Positions 23,670-36,304 of a DNA stretch of 64,000 nt are shown in pieces. This DNA comes from Dichomitus squalens LYAD-421 SS1 (taxonomy: Eukaryota; Basidiomycota; Agaricomycetes; Polyporales; Polyporaceae). Under the pieces are notes generated by a model, which worked only from the letters and a program-made list of their open reading frames with translations, did not search any database and was not told the origin of the DNA. Location of the stretch: assembly GCF_000275845.1 (NCBI RefSeq), contig NW_006766910.1, positions 204,049 through 268,048 of the forward strand, in the 5' to 3' direction. A program made the translations under genes and the position numbers. The stretch's first letter is position 1, and the number at the start of each line of letters is the position of its first letter.

Positions 23670-26216
23670 ATGGCTCACGCAGCAGTCCTCGTTTAAGGAG
23701 AAGAATTCTGCCATGCATTCTTCCCTCCACCAACCACATTCACGACCCCCTCCCCAAAGCCGAAGATCGAATCCAACCCATTTGCAAGTCTCGCAGACGC
23801 CGACAATATGGTAGAGGCGGAGGTTCGCGCAAAGTTCGTGAGTGGTTACGGTGTCCCATGCTGTCGTGATCCCATGCTAGAAATGGTAATGTCATGACAG
23901 ACACGGGCAATCAATATGCACACTCTCGTCCCCGGCTTCAAGATCGCGGAATGCGGAGAGAGACCCGATGCTTGGGAACCCGAAGATGGAGAGTACAAGA
24001 TGAAGGTCGACGCCGCCGTCTATCTCGCCAAGGACATTCCTACCGACCATCATCCTCACTGGGCCGACCAGATCATCCCTATTGAGTTTAAGCGCGAAAA
24101 TGTTGCGCTGGATCCCTTCGACGACCGCAAGGAGAACTTTGGTACCTCCACAGACACGCGCAAGATGGTCCGCGGGCAAATCATCTCATACGCCGAATTT
24201 ATCTTCGCTGTCCAGCAGCGCGTCGCTCTGTTCATGTTCGTCGTCATCGGTCAACAGATCCGCTTCGTCCGCTGGGACCGTTCTGGTGCGTTGGTTACGC
24301 GTTCGTTCAACTACGTGGAGAACTGGAGGTCTCTCTGCGAGATCCTCTGGCGTATCTCCAACTGCTCTGTCACAGATCTCGGTCTCGATCCTACCGCTAC
24401 ACAGTTGTATCCCGACGACGCCGACTACCAGCGCATGGATGCCGATGCCCTCCCCAACGACTCAGACGCAGACGACACTGAACGAGACCTTATGCCCGAG
24501 GAGTTGGCGGACGACAGCAAGTATGTGTTTACATATGTTCGGGAGATGTTTGCGAAGTCCCTCAACGCTACATGGCCTCGCTATCGCGTTGAGGTCCCCT
24601 ACGGCCCTTCTATGCGAACCTTCTTGATTGCAAAGCCATCGTTCCGGGCCAAGGGTCTGGCCGGTAGAGGCACACAAGGCTATGTCGCCGTGGACTGCGA
24701 GTCTGGCGAGTTAGTCTGGCTGAAGGACACGTGGCGGGCGCACTACATTATCATCGATCCAGAAGGCGATATTCTGCAGAAGCTCAACGATGTGAAGATC
24801 GTCAACGTTCCTACCCTCGTCTGCCATGGAGATATCGCGAAGCAGGTCACGCTGACTCCAGACTGGTGGGAGGCCAAGAATCCTCCGACGTCTGACCGTG
24901 CATCATCTACAGAAGGAGATCCATCAGGGGCCCCATCGGTATCCACATCCACGTCCACGCGGACCCATTCTCACTCCTCCTCGAGTCTGAAGCGCAAGCG
25001 CGGCGACGAGAGATCAGGGGATGGCGCACCGGCGCCGAAAACTGACTGGCGCGATAAATGCACGCTCTGCCACCATCAACATTATCGCCTAGTGGAGAAG
25101 GAAGTCGCTCGATCACTGATAGATTTCAAGAACGGTCGCCAGCTCATATTTGTCGTTTCGGACTGCGTTTATGGTGAGTGCTGGGTCGCCTATGGTCGGA
25201 GTTCGCGCCCTCATCATGTCCTTCCACGACAAGCCCATTCTAAAGCTGCCACAAATCCGAAGACTCAGCTGTTGCATCGCGACATCAGCGGTGGCAACAT
25301 CCTCATATTACCTAAGGTATCTAATGAGGAAGATGGTATCCGTATCTTGAAATGGACGGGCATCCTCGCCGACTGGGAGATGTCGAAGCCCTTGCAGAAT
25401 CCCCTGTCCAGACCCCGTCAGCCAGAGCGCACTGTATGTCTTTGTCGATCCTGTGATACGTCAAAGCTGACGGCCCCTCCAGGGTACTTCGCAGTTCCTT
25501 TCAATTGCGCTTCTATCTCGCCCTAAGGTCGTCGAGATCTGCGACGAGCTTGAAAGCTTCTTCTACGTTATCATCTACTACGCCGTTCGATACCTCAGGT
25601 CGAACCTCGAAGGGTTCGCCCTTCGCCATTGGATCAACGCTTTCTTCAACACGTACGGCGTCACGAACGATACCGGGTCCATTAGGCGGAAGGTTGTCGC
25701 CGTCCAACTAGGCGCTTTCTGGATATCTAACGACGATAGGCTCGAGTTCAACAGTCCCATGGATGAAGTCTTGTCAAGGCTCCTGATGTGGCACCGGGCC
25801 CAATATCTCGTCACGCGTCACAAACGCAGGCAGGAACAGAAGAAGACTTCGGAAAGCAGCCCTGCTCAGCGCTAGCGGCTCTCGTGCCTCGCAGGCGTTT
25901 CCAGAAAGACCCTTGGCGTCGTTACGATGACCTGCAGTTGTCGATGATCAAAGATGACATCAAGGACGACAAGATTGTCGACCCACTGGAGCCCACCAAG
26001 AAGGACAAAAAGTACTCGAAGTACGTGCACAAGCACAAGCACATGATACGTCTCCTCGACGACATCGCCTGCGAGCGGGAGTGGCCTTCCGGTGATAGGA
26101 CGCCTGATCGGATCCTTGTGGATTGCTCACCTCCCGCAAGGTCGGTGGGGCCTACAGTACCGGCGTCTTCCGCGAACAATCCGCACAAGAAACCAAAACT
26201 TAGCGGAGGATGCTAG
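23670..26216 (+). pseudogene. FunK1-A: fungal-specific kinase with a nonsense codon and a broken tail
   Basis: FunK1 is a fungal kinase family of largely unknown substrates, expanded in mushrooms. Exons 23670-23837, 23901-25173, 25234-25433 and 25483-25875 match the paralogs at every junction. The core is complete: GRGTQGYVAVD, the lysine motif VWLKDTWRA, VPTLVCHGDIA, catalytic LLHRDISGGN and DWEMSKP. Two lesions are visible. Codon 9 of exon 1 is TAA (23694-23696), exactly where FunK1-B has Glu (MAQSAVFVE). After TSESSPAQR a stop at 25873-25875 ends the frame, while a tail similar to FunK1-C continues in another frame to 26216. A later ATG (for example 23916) could still give a kinase, so it may be recently inactivated or N-terminally short. 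A KRKR motif sits in a Ser-rich loop. Confidence 0.82.
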
Positions 26217-29200
26217 AACAGTGATGTCTGTTTCCATTTGCATACCGGGACCACGCCGGGACCATGCTCGCTGGAGCCATCAGCATCCTACTCTGCGTCG
26301 TCCTAGCGATTCCGCGGGTTGCAGGATCCGCGGTGTGCGCTTCGAAGTTATCATTGATCGCACGGGTTCGCAGGCGACGAAATTTAGGAAACCAGAGATC
26401 CTTGCACTAAGTGATACATACTCCTTCAGCACTTGCGCGACTCAACCCACCCGGGTTGATGTGATGTCCCATCTATTACAGTGCTGCCACGCAACTGCAC
26501 CGTGCCCGCTGTGGTTGAACATATAGATCGTTTTCGCAACTATTGATTGACATGTGACCTGCGATTGTTATGAGCACGGCCACCCGGAACTTAGCAGTAG
26601 AACGAACGCACGGATCAGCCTGGTCTGTTACGCCTACTTCTGTCCACGAGGATAGCGCTCTGTTCGGTACTTCGCTGCGTGGGTCCTGAATCCGAACACC
26701 ACATTGACCAGGTGTCCCATAGGACGCCCAAGCGACGCCGGCGTCGGCATGTTGGCCTCCAGAAGTCGTCGCATGTCCTCGGTGAGCTCACCTTGTTTGT
26801 TAGGTCAGGATGTGTTTATTGTGGGACCCTAGGCCGTCCTGCGCAATTCGGCAGTGATCTGGATCTGTGTCAAAGCTTTGTGAACGTATTTGCAGAGTAA
26901 TAACCGACTAATAGGATACCATCGCATCGATGTCGTCTTCTACGAGAGTGATGGTTCACATCTATGAAAGTGGTCTGGAACTACTCGCGGTGAGCGTAGT
27001 TGTATCGACGACTTTCGGGGACCGACAGCACACCGGGACGCTGGGGGTACGCTTGATACCGCAGGCAGATCGTTGTAGTGTTGCATCGAGCAAGTCAAGC
27101 GTAGAGAACGTCTCTTGGTGGCGACTACCCGACATCATCGTAGGTATGACTCGAGTTGCTCTTCCCCATTACAAATCGACCGGCTTACTCTGGTATACCG
27201 TAATCGCTCTTGCTTATCTGGATCGCAGTCGGCTAGAGGAGCCCGACATCGCCGATGACGACAGGAAAACGCATCTGCCAACCATACGTGATGGTCAAGG
27301 TGCACGTACTTGGAAGCCCTGGACGGCATGAGTTTGCTGAATCGGACGTTTGACCGAGTAATCCTACTCACAGCGTATCTTACTCCAGGCCAGGCCAGAA
27401 GAAGTGTTATAGCCCTGTGTACTGTAACCGCTGTCCTTCGAAGCTACTCGTCAAGCGAACGAGTCCAAGATCCGGTCATCAAAGCCTCACCAGCATCCTC
27501 GCATGAGGAGGCCGGCATCGGGTCCTGACTCACCGCCATGTCGCTACGATACATTCATGCGCTGTGCCTCGCAAAAGATTGAGTGAAGACGACAAACGTA
27601 CTGACTGTAACTCACGACGCACCTAGCACTCGCGCCACCTCGTACCGATGCAGAACTGCCCACTCTATGCTTGAGTGGCGCCCGTTTTCCAGCCGCTCGG
27701 GCAACGCGGCGAGCACTGTGCGTACAGCAAGACGGCGGAGAGCTCACCCTCCAGCGGCTGGAATGCAGGGCGGTGCACGGGCTCCGCGTCCGGCACCCCC
27801 CCCTAGCCCAAGCCGGGTGCCCATGCGTCGAAATCCGCAGTGTTCAGGCCCTCTATCCAGCCACACTCACCGTTTGAAGGCACACCAGCGGAAATGGACT
27901 CGGCCATGGCATACACAACCCGTCGGGGACGAGCAGGACGCACCATGCCTTGACAGTATGATGAGTAGACAGGGCTCTTGTGCTTGATCTTGTGCTTGGT
28001 CGTGACTTCCTGACTTTCGTAGTCAGGTCGGTGTTGTGGGCGCGGCATTCAGAGTCGCGTCTCGGCGAGCCAATCGGCAAGGGCGCGTTCGGACAGCAGA
28101 AGCAGTCGCCAGAATATGAGTCTCCGTCGCGCCAGAAATGGACTAGAGAGCAGATGTGTTCCCGAATAGACTGTAAGGCGCCACAAAGACACTGATCGTG
28201 GAAGCACAGACGACTCCTCGCCAGCCCAAGACGCTCGGATAATGAGAGGACTTCCGCTATGTGACATAGTTTGGTGGTCGAAGGCGGACCAAGTCCGCAC
28301 GCTGAGATGTTCGGGAATCCTCGAGCAAGTCGTCCAAGAGGAAAGTCGGCGTACACGATTCGGGGGAGCGAGAGAATGGTGTCGCCCAAGTCCAACCGTG
28401 GCATAATTAGACCAAATTGATCATATGAAACTGATGTCCGATGTGGAGTGGGCGCACCGCCTGTTGGCCATTGAGAGTCCCAGCGGCCAGATCAAGGTAC
28501 GCAAGGACGCAGAACCAGTCTACTTATGACAAGCTAGGCACCTCGCGACCGCAAGCATGGAAGGCAGAGAGAAAATATGCCAAGATGTATAAGACATGCT
28601 GACGAGAAAGGCGTGGAGAAATCATGGCAGAGGAAACAGATGGGCCGTGCTGGAGCCCGCCACGGCGGCCTCGACTCAATTGAAACGTCGATCGTTCGGA
28701 ACGTTAAATCGCAAGCCAAAATATCCCAAGTCAGATATGCGCGGAGACAAAGCCCAGGAGATTGGTGCCACCGTCCTGTGATGTCGGTCAACGTTCCTTG
28801 CTTACTCACGCGGTGTGAGTAGGCACTTCTTACGCATGTCCGGTAGCGGGGCTGTTCCTTTTCAGACCAAAATCTGTGCCCGGCATCAGCGTCGATCCTT
28901 CGTACCAAGCTGCGAGGCGTGATGCGTGGTGCACGTACTGGAGAAGAGATGAACCCGATCGCACTGCCGGGCCATCGGGGAATTATTTATGTAGAGTTGA
29001 GAGGAAGCAGTGTATGAAATAGCCGAGACATAAAGTTGGATGCCAGGGCTGGGGAAGCTCGAGGTTTGCATGCCGGCGAATAGATCTTGGGCGCACAGAG
29101 AGAAGAAGCTGATCGGGAGTCCGCGGACGCGAAGCGATGGCAGGACTGTGGATGTGCACTTGTGCGATTCATATCGGAGATACGAAGTAGACGGAATAAA

Positions 29201-29591
29201 AGCTGCGTGAGGACCAAAGTACTAAGATGGGAAGGTGCCTGCGGGGACGGATTCTGTCGGCGAAGGACGCGTGATGCGCCAGGACGAGAATGGAAGGGCG
29301 GGTGTGGCTGAGGCAGGCGGAGTACGTCGGAGTGTGAAAAGTGGGCGTCGGAAGAAGGCCTTTTGCGGGGGGGTCGGCAAGGCGGGGCGCGAACCTTCTT
29401 TTGCCTCGCCCACCAGCCCGACGAAATCTAACTCGCGGTCAGTCAACTTTGTTCCCTAACCCTCGTCCATTATTCGCTGACAACCTGCCCGCCCTCGACG
29501 TCCCTCCGCTGTCCTTGTGGTTGTCCCTCGTGTCTGCGCCGTCGCCATCAACAATGTCCAGTCTCGATCACTCGTTCGAGCATTCCCACTC
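26217..29591. other. Long stretch without a supported gene
   Basis: Short frames only. The longest is a 183-codon minus-strand frame at 27853-28404. It starts MPRLDLGDTILSLPRIVY, is rich in Cys and Arg, has no domain I recognise and no convincing introns. The last few hundred bases up to 29591 are the likely promoter and leader of the WOPR gene. Confidence 0.4.
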
Positions 29592-32362
29592 ATGTCGGGC
29601 CACGACTCCCAATCTGGCGCTACCCAGTGGACAGAGCCCCCATGGTCGGGGTGGATAGAGACCACAGGCGACGCCCTTCTCATTCTCGAGGCCGCAAGGC
29701 GCGGCCTCATCCCACGCGTAACTCGCCGTCTCGTCGATTCTGAACGCAAAATGATCACCTCCGGCTCCGTCTTCGTCTTCGACGAGGACGAGAGCGGCAT
29801 CAAACGGTGGACCGACGGCTTTTTCTGGAGCCCGAGCAGGATACTAGGCAACTTCCTGCTCTATCGCGAAACCGAGAAACGGGGTGCGGGGCACAGGAGC
29901 GCTCGCGCGGAAGCTGCGGCAACCGTTGAAGAGCCCGACGGGGTCAAGCAGGAGGGTCAGACCTTGTCTAGGCCAAAGAGCGAGGCGAGTCGCTTGGGCA
30001 TTGACAGGCAACGGGAGCGCATCCTCGTCGGGAGCCTCACGAACAGTTACAAGTTCAAACCTGGTGGGTTGATGAAGAAGGTGCGTAATCCCTCCTGTAT
30101 GCTACCCGTTCTCCTCTACTCGCGGTGTCTCCGCTTCCTTCGCTCGTTCAACGGTTTACTATGGGCCCTGCTCGACTGTCTGCGCGAGCAGGTTCCACGG
30201 CGATAAACGTCGTACGTTCCCCTGGTATCCCCAATCCCGCCAAGCTGCCAATCTAGCGCCGCGAAGCCGATTACTCTGACCAGATGTGGAGCACCCAATC
30301 CGGTCCTAAGAAGGGTCCATGAGCTGTTCTCGGCGCATATAGCCATTACACATGCCTGCATTGACAGATGCGGGTGAGGCGATCCATTGTCTCTTCCTGC
30401 ACGACCTTGCAGATTACATGAGAGCATCGTCATTTGACGAAGACCACTCATGAGAAGGCGACCCTCCGTTGTTGAACTGTCACTATATTCGTTCTATCGG
30501 CGATGGGTGATGGGCTACCCGCCTGCCCCTATCTCTCCGCGCGCGACCGTCGCTCAACACAACAGCGAGCGTGTCTCTGATTGCTTGCGGCTCGCACAGT
30601 GCGTATCACTGAGCTCCGAATGGGTGCTTCTTATCGCTCGCTCTTGCTCAGCCCACAGTCCGCTCCGAGAAGTCATCCTGCGTCCCGCCGTTGTTCAGTG
30701 GCTGGCATGTTACTCGTCCGCAACGGTTACCCTGCCAGTCGTCATCGAGGAGTGCACGGTTGTCGGGCTGTCTGTTCGCAGAACAGCCAACCTTCATACT
30801 CGCGGCGACGCGTTCGCGTGGGGCTCTAGACCACAATAGCGACCCTGCTGCGAAGCTGTGCCTGGCTGGCGTCCGATGCAGTCACTGGTCTCGCCGCAGA
30901 AGCAGCGGTGCGGGGTTCATCCTGCTCTTCTGGGTGGGAATGGCGTCATTGTGCTATTTGTGGCTCCTTGCCTTTGTCACCATGACCCCATTTCTTAGCT
31001 GTGCCGTACTTTGCTGAGTCGACATGAACGCCACTTCTGCTTCGGCGGACCAAGTCCACGACACTGGCGCGAGAGCCATCACACGCGTTCCTGACCACGC
31101 TTAATCCCGCCACACCACGAGTAATTTGTTGTAAGTCTGGTGCAGGCGGCAAGCAACGTTCATACGCAGGTCGGAGGGTCTGGGTCGTCCTTGGGGTACC
31201 TTCTATCGGCGTTATCTGTGACGGGATTGGGCTTTTGTGGTCAGCAGAACCTTATAAGTAGCGAGGAACCGGCTTCCCTTCCTCGTTGACAGATCGCGCG
31301 GCCGCTCTGGGGCATCAATGCAGACATGCCGTCAACGTGCGGCATTGGCGTCACCGCGAGTTCCGTTCTATGAACGCGAAACCCTTTACCACGTCTATTC
31401 CAATTACACCGAATGAGAGTCGTAGTGCTGACCGTGTGTCGTAGACGTTCTCGCTCACCATTGGCGGCGTCGCCCAACACCTGATCTCTTACTACAAGAT
31501 CGAAGACGTCGAGCAAGGGCGCCTGCGGTCTCCGTCATCGCTACCCGAGCTTGCGTCGCTGACGATCAGCCCGGAATACCTGGACAAGACGCACTTCCGT
31601 AATCCTCCGAAGGTGGAAATTGGCGTCGATGGGATCCCCCGTTACCGTGGTGAAGCCGACGACGTCGACCTGTCTCCTCGTCTCCTCCCCGCACCGCTCT
31701 CGAATGGGTACTACGCCGACGGCGATGCTGGAGGGTCCAAGCGTGCGAAACGGTACGAGCCGTACGGGTCCACGGGCTCGAACCCTCCGAAGCGCTCGCG
31801 GAAGAAGAATAATTCGGCTTCGAGCCAGTCAGAGGCCACTGGGGGCGAGTCGCCCACGCAGCCAATGGCCTCCGTGCACCAGCCTGCGCCAGGGTACCCT
31901 GACCCCAGCGTCTCCTCCCATTACGCGCCGTATGGTGGCTATTACCAGGCGCCGCCGCCACCTGCCTATCCTCTCCCGTACTCTCCTGCGCCCTATCCGG
32001 CAGGTCTTCCGGCTGCTGCGGCTGCCACAACGCCTCCCCAGGAGAGTCCCTCGCCTCCACCTGCCTCCACTACCGCGTCTTCCTCGACGTACACAACGTA
32101 CACCGCTGACGCCTCGTCGGCGACTTCGGCATCAGGGTACGCGTACTACCCTCCCCCGCCGCCTCACGGCTACGCTGCGTATTCAGCGATGCCGCCGTGG
32201 CCGCATTACAATGGGAGCTATGCGCAGGCTGCTGCGTCGTCGGCAACGACGGGGAGCGGGACGAGCATGCAGGAGATTGGCGAGAGCGACGTCAGGAACA
32301 GTGCTGGTGGCGGCACCGGCACTGTGGCGGGAGGCGGCACCGGTGGCGGCGGAGGGGCGTGA
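29592..32362 (+). CDS. Gti1/Pac2 family (WOPR) transcription regulator
   Basis: WOPR proteins (Wor1, Ryp1, Ros1, Gti1, Pac2) are DNA-binding regulators of morphology and development. Two exons, 29592-30080 and 31445-32362, join in phase to 468 residues. The first half of the WOPR domain lies at about 18-95, with GWIETTGDALLILEAARRG, RRLVDSERKMITSGSVFVF and KRWTDGFFWSPSRILGNF. A charged linker follows. The second half spans the intron: ILVGSLTNSYKFKPGGLMKK, then TFSLTIGGVAQHLISYY and EYLDKTHFRNPP. The rest is low-complexity Pro, Tyr, Ser, Ala and Gly, ending in a Gly run, typical of these regulators. The start was chosen as the only ATG in frame close to the domain. The single 1364-bp intron inside the domain is far longer than others here. 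Confidence 0.94.
30081..31444 (+). other. 1364-bp intron of the WOPR gene
   Basis: Donor GTGCGT follows GLMKK and the acceptor GTAG precedes TFSLTIGG, phase 0. No coding pattern, tRNA or terminal repeats were recognised in it. Confidence 0.8.
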
Positions 32363-33810
32363 GCGGTGCGCATGCGCATCTGTATGTGCATGTAGACCTT
32401 CTCTTCAGCTGTGCTCTCTGCCTCTCTGCTCGTCGTCGTCGTCGTCTATGCTCTCCCTCGCTATCTGCTCGTCGCTTGTCCTTGTTCTGGTTCCTGATGT
32501 GGTCTGTGTACGATAGTCGTCGCTTCCTTGGGCCTTGTGTGTTTCGGGCGCCCCCCGCTCCCCGCCCCGTCGCGCTTGTTGTTTGTTTTCCGTAGCTGAT
32601 ACGAGTTCTCCCGTCTATGCCTCCAGTATCGTACAATTGCATCGGTCCGCCAGTTTTAGGCCGTAGTCCGTACCCCTCTGTACCAGTAGCCCTAGTCTCT
32701 CCCTCCTCCCACTCCCATCCATCACATCACACTCGGTAGACGTTGTGCGCCCTCGAAGTTGAAGTAGTAGTCGCTAGTCGTTACTCTTCTCATCTGTACC
32801 TATACGCTGTTTTGTTTCCTCTCCCGCGGTGCCTCAGACGCGCCCGCTGTCGTGTTCTTTTTGTACGACCATCCCCCTGTCCCCCCGATCGCTTCTTGTT
32901 CTCTCCGCGTACCCGTGTCCGTGTCCGTGTCCGTGTCTTGCGTCTCGGTCGCGTTGTAGTCTTGGTGTTTCCTCTTTCTCCCGTCTCCTGCCCCACGCGT
33001 ACGTCTACCTCGACATGTCGCTGCTACTCTGTCCCATGCTACGAGGACTTGGTCTTCGAGTTTGCGTGTGCGGCAGTCGGGCAGTCTCTACATGCTCTTG
33101 TCGTAGATGCAGACGACGGCGCGCGACGTGTGCGTCAGGCAGCGTGCGATGGGGGCCTTCCTCGTTTACGTTCTTGTTCCTGTTCCATGGACAGTTGGTT
33201 CCGTCGTAGGGTGTCGAGCAGCAGAAGCCGCGAATGTCAAATGTAAATACTACACACGTCGTTACCTAGATTGTGATCGGACTATGAGCTCTGTGGCTTG
33301 AGATCTATGTATGTATCGCTATCGCGTAGTCTGCCTTTGTTGTCGTAAATGATAGACTTTTTGGTGCTTGTTGGGCGGGCGCGCCGCGCAGTGCTAGTGA
33401 TGGAGAGGTCAGTGGGCAGTCATTGTCTTTTCTCGATTCCCGGTAGCCCTCGATCCCACTCTTCGATGTGCGGTAAGAGTCCGGCACTCGTTGAAACTCG
33501 AGACTCGGAAGGCCTTCCGGTCTAGACGGGGAAGTACAGCGGTTTGTATATCGATAGGCCCCTTCGAAAAAACATGCTCAGGTCGGCTGGGAGCCGAACA
33601 ATATGCGAGCCCAATGGGGTAGTCAGACGCTCCGCAACCTCATCGAGCAGGGCCCAGCGAAGGGAGTTCAAGGCGCCTCAATAGCTCTCTGTCACAAGGC
33701 ACCAATAGTCACGATATACTGTTGGAATGTGTAAGGGTGCTATCATACAACGGAGGCTGACGCAGTGAACGCAACGAAGTTCAGCAACGTAATTGGTGCT
33801 AGATAACCAC
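32363..33810. other. Pyrimidine-rich 3' region with short tandem repeats
   Basis: This region between convergent WOPR and FunK1-B is rich in C and T on the plus strand. It contains a CGT repeat (32431-32446) and almost four copies of GTGTCC (32915-32937). Long open frames here come from the composition bias. I see no gene. Confidence 0.5.
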
Positions 33811-36304
33811 CTAGAGAATCCTGGGATCTCGGCGGGGCTGGTGACGATGGGGGTAGGAGCAGTGCGCAGCCCTTTCCAGCGCGTGGAGCTTCGGATTCGT
33901 GCGTAGGAGCCTTCCAGGCGACGTCGAGCTCGTCTGGCCGTCTTGCTTGGGAACATCTTCGCCGATCTTGTCGTTCAACTTCCAATCTGGATTGTCACGG
34001 TAAGGTCGCTCAAGCTTGATACGGAGTTCTTCCAACATCGCATCGTGCGTGAGGCCAAGCTCGCGATAGTCCCAGTCGATTCCCGAGGGCTCGTGCCAGC
34101 CCCATGCCTCCCAGGTGGCATAGTGGTCGTTGAACATCCACTCAAGGTCGGCAATCACGTTGTCCATGCGACTATCGAACTTCAAGGCGTGCGGGCCGAT
34201 AGCGGTGAGCCATTGGGTTTTGATCGCGTACAGCTTCCTGGGGCTGCAACCGAGCTTCTCGTCGCCGTCCTCGTGCGGGTCGAAGAAGTCTTCGATCCAG
34301 GCGTCGATCATCGTCCTCGGGATGTTCGTGCGGAGGTACCGCACCCCGTAGAAGAGGATGACCCAGAAGAACGACTCGAGTTCGTCATAGATCTCGACCT
34401 CCTTCTTGCGGCGAGTGAGCAGTGCCACGGACTGGAACTGGAAAGTGCCCTGGAAAAAGAAGATAGTGATGAGAATGGCGGTGACATTAGGTATGGTGAA
34501 ACACATACTGGTCGTGTAGGTTGACGTGCTCGATCCGACCTCTTCTCGTAGTCGATCGGTGTCGTCGTCTTGCTGTTGATGGGTATCGACATCTCCCAGT
34601 CATTCAGGAGGCCAGTCCATTCAATGAAGGCGCCATCTGCTTTCTGGGAGATGCGGGGAAGGATCAAAATGTTGCCGCCACTGACATCACCATGCAGGAC
34701 CGGGTTCGAGGGCAGCGTCGCGGCCTGGCGGTGAGCTGTCGAACAATCTGTTAGTGAGGCTGGCTGAGATAGATAGCCCGACACGCTTACCGTCCAGGCC
34801 GCAGGACACGAGGAAGACAAGCTGGCGCCCGTTCTGGAACTTCTCCAAGCTCATGCACACCTCCTTCTCGGCCAGCCGGTAGTGTCGGTACAGTTGGAAA
34901 GGACAGTCTTCTAGGATCGCTGGGAGTCCCGAACCAGTCTTGACTCGCTTCGGCAGCGGGATACCGTCCTCGGACCTCCCCGAGTCGTCGTCGCGCTTGC
35001 GCTTGAGGGCCCCCGAAGACGAAGGGGCAGAAGGATGCGGATACGGAGGAGCGTCGTGCGTGGGCGACTCTGCAGACTTCGGGGGGTCGGTAGTCCGTGG
35101 GTTCTGAGTCCGTGCCCACCAATCGAGGGTCAGGGTGTCTTGGCCCGCGATGTCTCCGTGGCAGATGAGAGTCGGGACATACCCGACACGGGCCTCGTTC
35201 AGTCTGCCCAACACGTCGCCTTCTTTGTCGCTGATGAGGTGATGAGCACGCCAGGTGTCCTTCAGCCACACGAGCTCCCCTGTGGCACAGTCCAAGGCAA
35301 CGTAGCCGCGTGTACCCCGGACCGCCCCACGAGGAGAGCGGAACGTGGGTTTTGCGACGAGGAAGGCGCGGGAAGAGGCGCCGTTGGGTACCTCGAGACG
35401 GTAGCGGGGCCAGGGAGAGTTGACGGCTTCGTTGAACATGGCGCGGACGTACTTGAAGACGACGGGACCTTCACGGGATATCTCCCCAGGAGCAAGCTTG
35501 CGCTCCTTCTCGTCAACGTCGGTGGGCTGTGGGCGGGCGGCGGTAGTCATACGGACATAGTCCGGATCGCCGGGAGAAAGGCGCGCGGCGGTAGGATCGA
35601 AGCCGAGCTGGACGTCCGTGCATTGGCCAATGCGCCAGAGGATGTCGCAGAAGAGCTCCCAGTGCTTGACGTAGTTGAGCGGCTCTGTAACCACGGACCC
35701 AGACCGATCCCATCGTACGAAGCGGATTTGGGGGCCGGTGACGACGAGCATAAAGAGAGCCACTCGATGCTGAACAGCGTGGATGAGCTCGGCGCGACTG
35801 GCGATTTGATCAAGTGCTCTATCGCGCTGATCATCCGCCGACCCGACACTCTTTTTGGGGTCGTTTGAGTAATCGAAAGAGACGGGGTCGCGGGTGAACT
35901 CGACTGGCAATACTTGATCAGCCCAAGGCTGGCGCAAGGAGGCAGTGGCGCGCTCGTTCCGGAAAAGGGCCGAGTCGACCTTACGTGACTGGCAACTAGT
36001 AAGATCAGGACGCCGCCCACAATCGCGAAGTCTGAAACCGGGGATGAGATTGTGTTCGTTGACAGCCTTGCTCTGTTCCCGCATGATCAGCACACGGGTT
36101 GAAATATGGGTGTCAGTGATAACCATCACTCACAAAGGCAGCTTGGACGACCACTTCGTTCAGCTTGTCTGCGTTTGACAGCGTCGCAAATGGATTCGTC
36201 TTTAGTGGTTGCAGTCGCACTTCCCTCGCAGAGGAAATGTTCGGCACAGGAAAGAAGGCGTTGATAAACTCCTCATGTTCCACAAACACTGCAGATTGGG
36301 CCAT
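33811..36304 (-). CDS. FunK1-B: fungal-specific kinase, open reading frame intact, HGD catalytic loop
   Basis: Exons 36304-36134, 36072-34791, 34735-34509 and 34449-33811 keep phase and give 772 residues. The N-terminus MAQSAVFVEHEEFINAFFP opens the family. The kinase part has RGTRGYVALD, VWLKDTWRAH, VPTLICHGDIA, then VLHGDVSGGNILILPR and LNDWEMSIP. The third block starts GTFQFQSVALLTRR, with DELESFFWVILFYGVRYLR, the usual C-lobe signature. The catalytic loop reads HGD instead of HRD. The arginine that normally contacts the activation loop is missing while the catalytic Asp and the later Asn remain, so activity may be altered. A Ser-rich loop carries ALKRKRDDD. A TATA-like box lies at about 36372-36378. 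Closest to FunK1-A and FunK1-C. Confidence 0.9.

Noticed and set aside
27853..28404. 183-codon minus-strand frame as a gene
   Set aside because: No recognisable family, no introns, odd Cys/Arg/Ser composition; left as unassigned.
31566..32060. 164-codon minus-strand frame inside the WOPR gene
   Set aside because: Shadow of GC-rich, low-complexity coding sequence on the plus strand.
32197..33246. Long plus-strand frames after the WOPR stop
   Set aside because: Pyrimidine-rich 3' region with short tandem repeats; the translations are Cys/Arg/Ser bias without domains.
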